A stretch of 8,453 bases of DNA from assembly GCA_030681635.1 (NCBI GenBank), contig JAUXRT010000717.1:1-8453 (forward strand), given 5' to 3'. Positions 1-7,311 of this stretch are shown here, piece by piece. The DNA is from Reyranella sp. (lineage in GTDB: Bacteria > Pseudomonadota > Alphaproteobacteria > Reyranellales > Reyranellaceae). The position numbers were made by a program, and so were the translations under genes. The notes under the pieces are model-generated. The model worked only from the letters and a program-made list of their open reading frames with translations, searched no databases and was not told where the DNA came from. Within the stretch, counting starts at the first letter, position 1. Every line of letters begins with the position of its first letter.

Positions 1-1
1 T

Positions 2-1831
2 CTGCGGCTGCGCGACGAGCCGGTCGAGATTGTGGTGGGCGAACCGGGCGCGCAACCCGTCGTGACGATCATCGATGCCCAGGAGCGCATCCCGTGGGGC
101 GGCCACATGGGCCGTCATGCGGTGCCGGAGATCTACAACATCATCCGCCAGCACAAGACCTCGATCATCTTCGTCAACACCCGCGCCCAGGCCGAACTCG
201 CCTTCGATGGCCTGTGGCGGATCAACGAGGAGAACCTCGCCATCGGCCTGCATCACGGCTCGCTGGCCGTCGAGCAGCGCCGCAAGGTCGAGGCGGCGAT
301 GGCGGCGGGCAAACTGCGCGCGGTGGTGGCGACCTCGTCGCTCGACCTCGGCATCGACTGGGGCGATGTCGATCTCGTGATCCAGATGGGCGCGCCCAAG
401 GGAGTGAGCCGCCTGATGCAGCGGATCGGCCGCGCCAACCACCGGCTGGACGAGCCCAGCCGCGCCATGATCGCGCCGGCCAACCGCTTCGAAGTTCTGG
501 AATCGCTGGCGGCGCTGGAAGCCGTCGAAGCGCGCGAACTCGACGGCGATCCGCCGCGACCGCCCTGCCTGGACGTGCTGGCGCAGCACATCGTGGGCAC
601 CGCCTGCGCCCAGCCGATCGACCGTGAGGCGTTCTTCCACGAGATCCGCCGCGCCCAACCCTACCGCGATCTGCCGCGCCAGGATTACGACGACACGTTC
701 GACTTCGTGGCGACCGGCGGCTACGCGCTGGCGGCTTACGACCGCTGGCACCGACTCAAGGAATTGCCCGGCGGGCGCTGGATGCTGGCGTCGCCGCTGG
801 TCGCGCGGCAGTTCCGCATGAATGTCGGCACCATTGTCGAGCTGCCGCTCCTGAAGGTGAAGCTGCGGCGCGGGCCGATCCTGGGCGAGGTCGAGGAGTC
901 CTTCATCCAGGGGCTGGTGCCGGGCGACACTTTCACCTTCTCCGGCCGGCTGCTGCGCTTCGAGGGCGTGAAGGAATTGATGGCGCAGTGTTCGCTGGCG
1001 ACCGGCGGGGGCGACCCCAAGGTGCCGGCCTATGGTGGCGGCCGCCTGCCGCTCTCGACCTTCCTGGCCGACCGGGTGCGCGGCATCCTGGAGGATCCGT
1101 CGCGCCATCCCAAGCTGCCGGACGAGGTGCGCGAATGGCTGCGCATCCAGCGCATCCGCTCGGGCCTGCCGCGCAGTGACCGGCTGCTGATCGAGGGATT
1201 CCCGCGGGGCGGCAAGCAGTTCATCGTGGCTTATTGCTTCGAGGGTCGGAACGCGCACCAGACGCTGGGCATGCTGCTGACACGGCGCATGGAGCGCATG
1301 GGGCTGCGGCCCCTCGGCTTCGTCGCCACCGACTATGTGCTCGGCCTCTGGGGCCTGCGGCCACCCAGCCCGGCGCAGCTCGACCAGCTCTTCGACGAGG
1401 ACATGCTGGGCGACGATCTGGAAGCGTGGATGGACGAATCGACCATGCTGCGGCGCTCGTTCCGCAATGTCGCGGTGATCGCCGGCCTGATCGAGCGGCG
1501 GTTTCCCGGCGAGGAGAAGTCGCGCCGCCAGGTGACGTTCAGCTCCGACCTGATCTACGACACGCTGCGCCAGCACGAGCCCGGCCACATCCTGCTGCGG
1601 GCCACCCGCCAGGACGCGGCCTGGCAGCTCGCCGATCTGAAACGACTGGGCGACCTGCTGAAACGCGCCAAGGGCCGCATCGACTACCGGCGGCTCGACC
1701 GCATCTCGCCGCTGGCGGTGCCGGTGCTGCTGGAGATCGGCCGCGAAAGCGTGCTGGGCGGCACGGCGGAGGACGAACTGCTGGACATGGCGGCGCAGGA
1801 TTTGATCGAAGAGGCGACGCGCCTGTCGTAG
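2..1831 (+). CDS. Ligase-associated DNA damage response DEXH-box helicase (Lhr-core type), 5' end missing
   Basis: The frame is open to the left edge, so this is a partial gene with 609 residues visible; the GTG codons near position 32 are internal. The N-terminal RecA-like domain with Walker A and DEXH is outside the window. What remains starts in the second RecA domain: motif IV-like IIFVNTRAQAE (about 166-198), motif V VVATSSLDLGIDW (323-361) and motif VI QRIGRANHR (419-445). After it come the winged-helix and beta-barrel regions of Lhr-core proteins, with family signatures NVGTIVELPLLKVKLRRG (about 821-874), NAHQTLGMLLTRRMERMGLR (about 1250-1309) and RQVTFSSDLIYD (about 1528-1563). Members of this family are ATP-dependent superfamily 2 helicases, usually encoded beside an ATP-dependent DNA ligase, an exonuclease and a phosphoesterase, and are thought to act in DNA repair. 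Complete members are roughly 800 residues, so about a quarter is missing. The family call is secure; the precise substrate is not deducible here. Confidence 0.95.
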   Translation: MRLRDEPVEIVVGEPGAQPVVTIIDAQERIPWGGHMGRHAVPEIYNIIRQHKTSIIFVNTRAQAELAFDGLWRINEENLAIGLHHGSLAVEQRRKVEAAMAAGKLRAVVATSSLDLGIDWGDVDLVIQMGAPKGVSRLMQRIGRANHRLDEPSRAMIAPANRFEVLESLAALEAVEARELDGDPPRPPCLDVLAQHIVGTACAQPIDREAFFHEIRRAQPYRDLPRQDYDDTFDFVATGGYALAAYDRWHRLKELPGGRWMLASPLVARQFRMNVGTIVELPLLKVKLRRGPILGEVEESFIQGLVPGDTFTFSGRLLRFEGVKELMAQCSLATGGGDPKVPAYGGGRLPLSTFLADRVRGILEDPSRHPKLPDEVREWLRIQRIRSGLPRSDRLLIEGFPRGGKQFIVAYCFEGRNAHQTLGMLLTRRMERMGLRPLGFVATDYVLGLWGLRPPSPAQLDQLFDEDMLGDDLEAWMDESTMLRRSFRNVAVIAGLIERRFPGEEKSRRQVTFSSDLIYDTLRQHEPGHILLRATRQDAAWQLADLKRLGDLLKRAKGRIDYRRLDRISPLAVPVLLEIGRESVLGGTAEDELLDMAAQDLIEEATRLS

Positions 1832-1859
1832 TCTCCCCGGCCAGGAAACGAGGAAGCAC

Positions 1860-2978
1860 ATGGGCATTGCCGATAGTTTGACGCGGGCCGTCGAGGCCGG
1901 CGCCGTGCCGGGCGTGGCGGCTGCCGCCGCGACGGCCGACGGGACGATCTTCGAGGGCGCGGCGGGCGGGCTGAAGTCCGACAGCGTGATCTGGATCGCT
2001 TCCATGACCAAGGCGATCACCGGGGCCGCCGCTATGCAGATGGTGGAGCGCGGCAAGTTCGGGCTCGATACGCCGGCCGCCGATATCGTGCCCGAGATCG
2101 CGCGGAAAGAGGTGCTGGTGAGCGTCGACGCCGACGGTACGGTGAAGACGCGGCCGGCTAAAAAGCCGATCACGCTGCGCCATCTGCTGACCCACACCTC
2201 GGGCATGGGCTACGACACCTGGGACGCCGACATCTTTCGCTATGTCCAGGCCAAGGGGCCGCTAAAACCCAATTCGATGGAGATGCTGAGCACGCCGCTG
2301 CTGGCCGAGCCCGGCGAGCGCTGGGAATATTCGATCTCGATCGACTGGGCCGGCCTGATGGTCGAGGCGGCGAGCGGCATGAAGCTCGATCGCTACAGGA
2401 AGGAAACCCTGTTCGAGCCGCTGCGGATGCCCGACACCGGCTTCAAGATCGGCCCGGCGATGCGGCCTCGCAAGGCGGCCGTGCACGTCAGGAAGGACGG
2501 CGGCGGTTTTACCGCCACGGACCACGAGCTCAACCAGGCACCCGAAGTGTTCATGGGCGGCGGCGCGCTCTATTCCACCGTGGGCGACTATCTCCGCTTC
2601 GTCCGCATGATCATGGGTGGCGGCACGCTGGACGGTGCGCGGGTGCTAAAACCGGAAACGGTGGCGCTGATGTCCCGCAACGCCATGGGCGACGTCTCCT
2701 GCCGGCTGCTCAAGAGCCAGATCCCCGGCCGCAGCACCGACATGAACTTCGTCGACGGCATGAAGTGGGGCCTGTCCTTCATGATCAATCCCGCGCCATT
2801 CCCCGGCGCGCGGTCGGCCGGCAGCCTGTCCTGGGGCGGGCTCGCCAACTCCTACTACTGGATCGATCCGGTGAAGAAGGTGGCGGGCGTGTGGGCGACG
2901 CAGCTCCTGCCGTTCTACGACGCGCGCGCCGTGGCGGCGTTCGAGGATTTCGAGCGCAGCGTCTACGCCGGGCTTTGA
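1860..2978 (+). CDS. Serine hydrolase of the class C beta-lactamase/esterase EstB-like family
   Basis: This is a 372-residue protein with the penicillin-binding-protein-like transpeptidase fold. The nucleophile motif SMTK gives Ser48 and Lys51, the second motif has Tyr157 in WEYSIS, and the C-terminal motif is WGGLANSYYWIDP from Trp325, the form seen in EstB-type esterases rather than the KTG of true beta-lactamases. The LRHLLTHTSGM block (about 106-116) is also typical of the family. There is no signal peptide, so it is probably cytoplasmic. The likely reaction is hydrolysis of a small ester or amide, with unknown substrate; resistance to beta-lactams should not be assumed. The ATG is supported by GAGGA at 1850-1854, 5 nt upstream. 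The gene follows the helicase stop by 28 nt with no promoter visible, so the two may be cotranscribed, although their functions look unrelated. Confidence 0.93.
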   Translation: MGIADSLTRAVEAGAVPGVAAAAATADGTIFEGAAGGLKSDSVIWIASMTKAITGAAAMQMVERGKFGLDTPAADIVPEIARKEVLVSVDADGTVKTRPAKKPITLRHLLTHTSGMGYDTWDADIFRYVQAKGPLKPNSMEMLSTPLLAEPGERWEYSISIDWAGLMVEAASGMKLDRYRKETLFEPLRMPDTGFKIGPAMRPRKAAVHVRKDGGGFTATDHELNQAPEVFMGGGALYSTVGDYLRFVRMIMGGGTLDGARVLKPETVALMSRNAMGDVSCRLLKSQIPGRSTDMNFVDGMKWGLSFMINPAPFPGARSAGSLSWGGLANSYYWIDPVKKVAGVWATQLLPFYDARAVAAFEDFERSVYAGL

Positions 2979-2981
2979 TCA
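2976..2981. other. Shared palindrome giving abutting convergent stop codons
   Basis: The palindrome TGATCA reads TGA on the + strand (end of the serine hydrolase) and TGA on the - strand (end of the small exported protein). The convergent genes therefore have no bases between their stops, and I see no intrinsic terminator hairpin with a T-tract nearby. Transcripts from each side must run into the opposite gene, or terminate by another mechanism such as Rho. Confidence 0.85.
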
Positions 2982-3350
2982 GGGCTCGGCCAGCCGGCGG
3001 TACTTCACTTCCAGGCGCGTGAGGACGGCCAGGTTGCGGGTGGCCTCGGGGCCGGCCCAGCGGCGGTTGACGGCGCTCGCCTCGCGGATGCGCTCGAGCG
3101 TGCGGCGGTAGGTGTCGGTCCAGGTCGTCGTATCGCTCGACTGGATGCCCTCGCGCCTGGCCTGGCTCAGCACCCCGTCGATGTTGATCATGCGGCAGGT
3201 ATAGGCGTAGGCGGTGACCCTGAGGTCGGACGAGGCGATCCAGGCTTCGAGCGTGCTCGGCGCGTAGTGCGGGCAATCCTCGAGGGCCTGCGCACCGGCC
3301 GGCGCGGCGGTGAGCATCAGGACAGCGAGAAAAATCGGGAGCTTGCGCAA
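2979..3350 (-). CDS. Small exported protein of unknown function, downstream of dnaE2
   Basis: I do not recognise a family. With the TTG start at 3350 the product is 123 residues: a positive N-terminus (MRK), a hydrophobic core (LPIFLAVLMLTAAP) and a probable signal peptidase I site near AGA-Q (residue 20) or AQA-L. The mature part is about 100 residues with two cysteines (Cys26 and Cys52) that could pair in the periplasm, and a charged, probably helical C-terminal half rich in Arg and Glu. The TTG start is chosen because it places the signal peptide at the N-terminus; no strong Shine-Dalgarno supports it. A GTG at 3380 would add ten residues and overlap the end of dnaE2 by 14 nt. The frame stays open to 3545, but that part lies inside dnaE2 and looks like shadow coding. 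It is co-oriented with dnaE2 and 16 nt after its stop, so probably cotranscribed. Confidence 0.7.
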   Translation of the reverse strand: MRKLPIFLAVLMLTAAPAGAQALEDCPHYAPSTLEAWIASSDLRVTAYAYTCRMINIDGVLSQARREGIQSSDTTTWTDTYRRTLERIREASAVNRRWAGPEATRNLAVLTRLEVKYRRLAEP

Positions 3351-3366
3351 GAGTCCGGCGGTGGCC

Positions 3367-6300
3367 TCAGTGGAAGTCACGACTATGGATACGAATCTTG
3401 GGCCGGTCGAGGACGATGCGGCCCGGATCATAGGCGGGCTTGGCCGCCGGTTTGGCCGGCGGACCCTTGCTCGCACGATGGCGCGTGGCGTTGGCTTCGG
3501 GCACCGCCACGCGGCGGTCGCCCGGGTCGGTGCGGACTTCGTCACCGCGGCCGGTGGCGAGATGGAACGTGCCGTCGATGTCGGCGATGCGGTCGAGATC
3601 GGTCGACCAATCCCAGAGCTGTTCGGCGACGAGATGGATCACCAGCCCTTCGCGTTGGATGCGGCCCCTCACGCCCAACAGCCTTGACCCCATGACGATA
3701 CGGCGGTGTGCCTCGAATATCTTCGGCCAGACCACGAGATTGGCGATACCGCTTTCATCCTCGATGGTGACGAAGACCACGCCGGAGGCGGTGCCTGGCC
3801 GCTGGCGCACCAGCACGAGGCCGGCGAGAGTGAAGATGTCGCCATTTTTGGACTCGGGAAGCACAATGGTGCCTGACACGCCCTTTTGCGTGAGCGCCGG
3901 TCGCAACAGTTCCAGCGGATGGGAGCGCAACGACATGGAGAAGCTGCCGTAATCGTCCACGACCTGCTCGCCCAGGGTGAGGGCCGGCAGGGCGACTGTG
4001 GGTTCGAGATCGCGCAATCTCGGCTGGGCGTCGAGCAGCGGCAGTTGCGCATCAGAGAAGCCGCGCACCGCCCACAGCACGTCGCGGCGCGAGAGGCCGA
4101 GCGAAGCGAAGGCGTCGGCACGGGCCAGGGCAATGATCTGGCGCTTGCTGAGGCCGCTCCGCCGCCACAGGTCGGCCGGATCACGATAGGGCTCGGTGCG
4201 GCGCTCGATCATGCGTTCCGCGTCTTTTTCCGAGAGGCCGGCGACCTGGCGCAAGCCGAGGCGCAGGGCGCAACGGTTGTTCTGGCTGGGCTCCAGGGTG
4301 CAATCCCAGATGCTCGCATTGATGTCCGGTGGCCGAACTTCGACGCCGTTGTCGCGAGCATCCCGCACGAGTTGGGCCGGTGCATAGAAGCCCATGGGCT
4401 GGGAGTTGAGCAGGGCGGCGGCGAAGACCTCGGGGTAGTAATGCTTCACGTATGAGGAATCGTAGACCAGGATGGCGAAGCTCGCGGCATGGCTTTCGGG
4501 AAAGCCGTAATCGCCGAATCCCTCGATCTGCTTGAAGCAGCGTTCGGCAAAGTCGCGCGCATAGTCGTTGTTCACCATGCCTTCGATGAAGTCTTTCTTG
4601 AGAGTATGCATTTTCCCGTTTCGGCGAAATGTTGCCATGGCGCGCCGCAATTCGTCAGCTTTCTCGGCGCTGAACTTTGCCGCGACCATGGCGATTTGCA
4701 TCGCTTGTTCCTGAAACAGGGGCACGCCCTTTGTCCGACTTAGGACATCTTCGAGCTCTTTCTTGGGGTAATCGACTTTTTCCAATCCGTCGCGCCGCCG
4801 CAGATAGGGGTGCACCATCCCGCCCTGGATAGGGCCTGGCCGCACGATCGCCACTTCGACGACGAGATCGTAATATTCGCGAGGCCTGAGGCGCGGCAGC
4901 ATCGACATCTGTGCCCGGCTTTCGACCTGGAACACGCCGATCGATTCGCCCCGGCAGAGCATGTCGTAGACCGCTGAATCCTCGTCATCCATACCGAGCG
5001 CCAGTTTCTCGCCGTAGTGTTTCTCGATCAGGGCGAAGCTTTTCCGCAGCGCCGTCAGCATGCCGAGCGCGAGCACGTCGACCTTGTAGATGCCGAGTAC
5101 ATCAAGGTCGTCCTTGTCCCACTCGACGACGGTGCGATCTTCCATGGCGGCGTTCTGGATCGGCACCAGCTCGTCGAGACGTTCCTCCGTCAGGACGAAG
5201 CCGCCGACATGCTGAGAGAGGTGACGCGGAAAGCCGCAGAGAGCCGATGACAGTTCGAGCGCCAGAATGAGGCGCGGATCAGTGGGATCGAGGCCGGCCT
5301 CGCGGACATGATCGACCTTGACCCCGCTCGAGCCCATGCCCCAGACCGAATCGGCCATCACGCCCACCGTGTCGGGCGAGAGGCCGAGGACCTTTCCGAC
5401 TTCGCGGATGGCGCTGCGGCTCCTGAAGGAGATCACCGTGGCGGCGAGGGCGGCCCGCGTGCGGCCCTTTTCCGCGTAAATCCACTGGATCACTTCCTCG
5501 CGGCGCTCGTGTTCGAAATCGACGTCGATGTCGGGCGGCTCGTCGCGCGCGTTCGACAGGAAGCGTTCGAAAAGGACCTCGACCTTGTCGGGATTCACCG
5601 ACGTGATGCCGAGGCAATAGCAGACAGCAGAGTTGGCGGCCGATCCGCGACCCTGGCAAAGGATCTCCTGACTTCGGGCAAACTTGACGATCTCATGCAC
5701 CGTCAGGAAGTAAGGGGCGATGCCCTTGTGCTTGATGAGTTCCAGTTCATGCTGGATCGTTCTGGCCACCTTGTCCGGAATGCCTTCGGGGTAGCGCCAT
5801 TCAGCACCCTCCCGCGTGAGGCGGGTGAGCTTATTCATTGGAGTCTCGCCGCCCTCATACAAAATCGGATACTGGTACGTAAGATCCCGCAGCGAGAAGT
5901 TGCAGCGTTTCACGATCTCCTGCGTGGCGGCGATGGCGCGCGGGTGGCGGCGGAAGAGGCGCACCATCTCCTTGGGTTCCTTGAGGTGGCGCTCAGCGCT
6001 GGCGAAGCGGCGCAAGCCCAGCTCGTCGACGGTGCAGCCGAGCCGGATGGCGGTGACCACATCCTGCAGCGCCCGGCGCTCGGGCACGTGGTAGTGCACG
6101 TCGTTGGTGGCGACGAAACCGACCTTCATTTCTGCCGCGAGATTGTCGAGCTGGGCGAGTCGGCGCGCATCGTCGCCGCGGAACAGCATGGTGCCGGCGA
6201 GATAGCAGCGATCGCCGAACAGGCGGGCGAGTGCGCGCAGGCGTTCGCGGAAGGCCGGATCGTCGGGCCGGCGCGGCGGCAGGACGATGGCAAGAATGCC

Positions 6301-6666
6301 GTCGGCGTGGGCCGCGAGATCGTCGAAGGTAAGATCGCATTCACCCTTGGCAGCGCGGCGGTTCCCCGCCGTCAGCAGACGCGACAAACGCTTGTAGGCT
6401 TCGAGATCGGTCGGATAGGCGAGCAGGGAATAGCCATCACGCGTTTCGAGGCGGGAGCCGACCAACAGTTTGATCTTGTCCGGATTGCTCTTCCTCCCAC
6501 CGCACGATGCTGCAAAGGCCCGCACCACGCCCGCCAGGGTGTTGCGATCCGTGATGCCGATGGCGGTGTGGCCGAGCTCTATCGCCCGCTCGACCAGCTC
6601 CTTGGGGTGCGAGCCGCTGCGCAGGAAGCTGTAGTTGGTCGTGACCTGAAGCTCGGCATAGTCCAT
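3367..6666 (-). CDS. dnaE2: Error-prone DNA polymerase DnaE2 (ImuC), C-family translesion polymerase
   Basis: This 1099-residue protein is a normal-length DnaE2, the catalytic subunit of the ImuA/ImuB/DnaE2 mutasome that copies past DNA lesions and causes damage-induced mutation. The N-terminal PHP domain begins YAELQVTTNYSFLRSGSH, with ITDRN near residue 38. The polymerase core has GRGSAAN (Gly339 on) and PDIDVDFEHERREE, where Asp381 and Asp383 match the E. coli DnaE catalytic pair; the third catalytic aspartate is probably Asp530 in YKVDVLALGM. A helix-hairpin-helix follows at about 800-835 (VAGLSEKDAERM, Gly810), then an OB-fold at about 900-1040 (IEDESGIANLVVW, Trp980). A Lys/Ala/Pro-rich linker leads to the conserved tail IHSRDFH. 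The ATG at 6666 matches the usual DnaE2 N-terminus, but no Shine-Dalgarno precedes it and it lies 4 nt after the vapC stop, so reinitiation is likely. imuB is upstream, separated by the toxin-antitoxin pair. Confidence 0.97.
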   Translation of the reverse strand: MDYAELQVTTNYSFLRSGSHPKELVERAIELGHTAIGITDRNTLAGVVRAFAASCGGRKSNPDKIKLLVGSRLETRDGYSLLAYPTDLEAYKRLSRLLTAGNRRAAKGECDLTFDDLAAHADGILAIVLPPRRPDDPAFRERLRALARLFGDRCYLAGTMLFRGDDARRLAQLDNLAAEMKVGFVATNDVHYHVPERRALQDVVTAIRLGCTVDELGLRRFASAERHLKEPKEMVRLFRRHPRAIAATQEIVKRCNFSLRDLTYQYPILYEGGETPMNKLTRLTREGAEWRYPEGIPDKVARTIQHELELIKHKGIAPYFLTVHEIVKFARSQEILCQGRGSAANSAVCYCLGITSVNPDKVEVLFERFLSNARDEPPDIDVDFEHERREEVIQWIYAEKGRTRAALAATVISFRSRSAIREVGKVLGLSPDTVGVMADSVWGMGSSGVKVDHVREAGLDPTDPRLILALELSSALCGFPRHLSQHVGGFVLTEERLDELVPIQNAAMEDRTVVEWDKDDLDVLGIYKVDVLALGMLTALRKSFALIEKHYGEKLALGMDDEDSAVYDMLCRGESIGVFQVESRAQMSMLPRLRPREYYDLVVEVAIVRPGPIQGGMVHPYLRRRDGLEKVDYPKKELEDVLSRTKGVPLFQEQAMQIAMVAAKFSAEKADELRRAMATFRRNGKMHTLKKDFIEGMVNNDYARDFAERCFKQIEGFGDYGFPESHAASFAILVYDSSYVKHYYPEVFAAALLNSQPMGFYAPAQLVRDARDNGVEVRPPDINASIWDCTLEPSQNNRCALRLGLRQVAGLSEKDAERMIERRTEPYRDPADLWRRSGLSKRQIIALARADAFASLGLSRRDVLWAVRGFSDAQLPLLDAQPRLRDLEPTVALPALTLGEQVVDDYGSFSMSLRSHPLELLRPALTQKGVSGTIVLPESKNGDIFTLAGLVLVRQRPGTASGVVFVTIEDESGIANLVVWPKIFEAHRRIVMGSRLLGVRGRIQREGLVIHLVAEQLWDWSTDLDRIADIDGTFHLATGRGDEVRTDPGDRRVAVPEANATRHRASKGPPAKPAAKPAYDPGRIVLDRPKIRIHSRDFH

Positions 6667-6673
6667 GGCGTCA
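6664..6673 (-). promoter_or_regulatory. vapC stop / dnaE2 start junction, probable translational coupling
   Basis: On the - strand the vapC stop TGA (6673-6671) is followed by four bases (CGCC) and then the dnaE2 ATG (6666-6664). The 20 nt before the ATG contain no AGGAG-like sequence. This arrangement is typical of termination-reinitiation, in which ribosomes finishing vapC start dnaE2. The coupling itself is inferred. Confidence 0.55.
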
Positions 6674-7111
6674 CGCGGCGTCGAGCTCGTGGATGCGCGC
6701 CAGCGGCACGCCGCGGAGCGCCACGCCTTCGGCCCGCATCGCCTGCAGGAAAGTCTCGTCGGCGCTGATCAGCGGCGCCGAGGCTGCTTCGGCACAAGCG
6801 GCATAGAAGCAGTCATGCACCGGCCAGCCGCATTGCAGCGCCAGCGCGAAGGCGCGGTTGCGCAGCCGGGGCGATTCGATGAAGGCGGAGATGAAGGCCG
6901 GCAAGGCGATGTTGCGGACAATGGAAGTCGCCTGCTCAGCCACGATTTCGCCGCTTGCCGCTTTCCTCCAGGCGAGGTCGGCCACGCCCGCGATCAGGAT
7001 ATCGGGGGCGATCAGCTCGCGGCGGTTGACCAGCAGCGAACGCGCCTGCGGGCGCAGCGGCTCCTCGACGAACCATTTTATGGCGACGCCGGGATCGACG
7101 ACGACGATCAT
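6671..7111 (-). CDS. VapC-family PIN-domain toxin-like protein, atypical active site
   Basis: This 146-residue protein has the length and layout of a type II VapC toxin, a Mg-dependent PIN-domain ribonuclease. The N-terminal strand carries the first acidic residue (Asp6 in VVVDPGVAIKWF). The conserved region APDILIAGVADLAWRK (35-50) and the C-terminal PVHDCFY (Asp100) and LISADETF (Asp118) motifs are also present. Two positions are unusual: Gly42 stands where the family normally has the second catalytic acid (the Glu of a LLAEVAN-type motif), and the usual small hydroxyl residue after the first Asp is Gly8 (DPG instead of DAS-like). Asp45 nearby might partly compensate. The ATG at 7111 overlaps the antitoxin stop by 4 nt (ATGA) and has a good Shine-Dalgarno (AGGTG at 7120-7116). 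The partner is the VapB-like protein just upstream, and dnaE2 follows by 4 nt. The fold call is strong; active toxicity is doubtful. Confidence 0.88.
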   Translation of the reverse strand: MIVVVDPGVAIKWFVEEPLRPQARSLLVNRRELIAPDILIAGVADLAWRKAASGEIVAEQATSIVRNIALPAFISAFIESPRLRNRAFALALQCGWPVHDCFYAACAEAASAPLISADETFLQAMRAEGVALRGVPLARIHELDAA

Positions 7112-7311
7112 CGGTCACCTGAGGTCATGGCGGCGATGCGGTCGGCCTCGGCCAGCGCATCGATCACCAGCGGCTGGCGCGAGGTGTGGGTCAGCAGGTC
7201 GCGCAGGTCGGCTTCCAGCGAGCGGCCCTTGGTGCGGGCGCGCGCCTTCAGGCGCTCGATGATCCTGTCGTCGAGCCCGCGAATGGTCAGGGTGTTCTTG
7301 TACTTCTTCAT
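7108..7311 (-). CDS. VapB/FitA-like ribbon-helix-helix antitoxin
   Basis: This 67-residue protein has a short N-terminal beta strand (KNTLTIRGL, 5-13) followed by two helices (about 14-25 and 30-42, with the turn around KGRSLEADLRDLL). This is the ribbon-helix-helix pattern of FitA/VapB antitoxins that bind DNA as dimers. The C-terminal tail (about 45-67, ending in SGDR) would be the toxin-binding part; in FitA-like pairs an arginine of this tail plugs the toxin's acidic site, and Arg58 or Arg67 could do so. The ATG at 7311 is preceded by GAGGGGG at 7321-7315. The stop overlaps the toxin start as ATGA, the classic order of antitoxin before toxin. It starts 30 nt after imuB. Such antitoxins usually repress their own promoter, but no clear promoter is visible in that gap. 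Confidence 0.88.
   Translation of the reverse strand: MKKYKNTLTIRGLDDRIIERLKARARTKGRSLEADLRDLLTHTSRQPLVIDALAEADRIAAMTSGDR

Noticed and set aside
32..34. GTG as the start of the left-edge gene
   Set aside because: The frame is open to base 2, and starting here would omit the whole ATP-binding RecA domain; the codon is an internal valine.
1539..2195. A 218-codon - strand frame across the helicase/serine hydrolase junction
   Set aside because: It is rich in Arg, Ala, Gly and Pro, as expected for an antisense reading of GC-rich codons, and both strongly supported genes lie opposite.
3351..3545. N-terminal extension of the small exported protein up to 3545
   Set aside because: It would overlap dnaE2 by about 180 nt, its Arg/Pro-rich sequence looks like shadow coding, and it would bury the signal peptide inside the protein.
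5308..6768. A 486-codon open frame on the + strand antisense to dnaE2
   Set aside because: It lies opposite a conserved gene with clear family motifs. Long antisense frames are common in high-GC DNA, its translation resembles no family I know, and no ribosome-binding site or promoter stands out.
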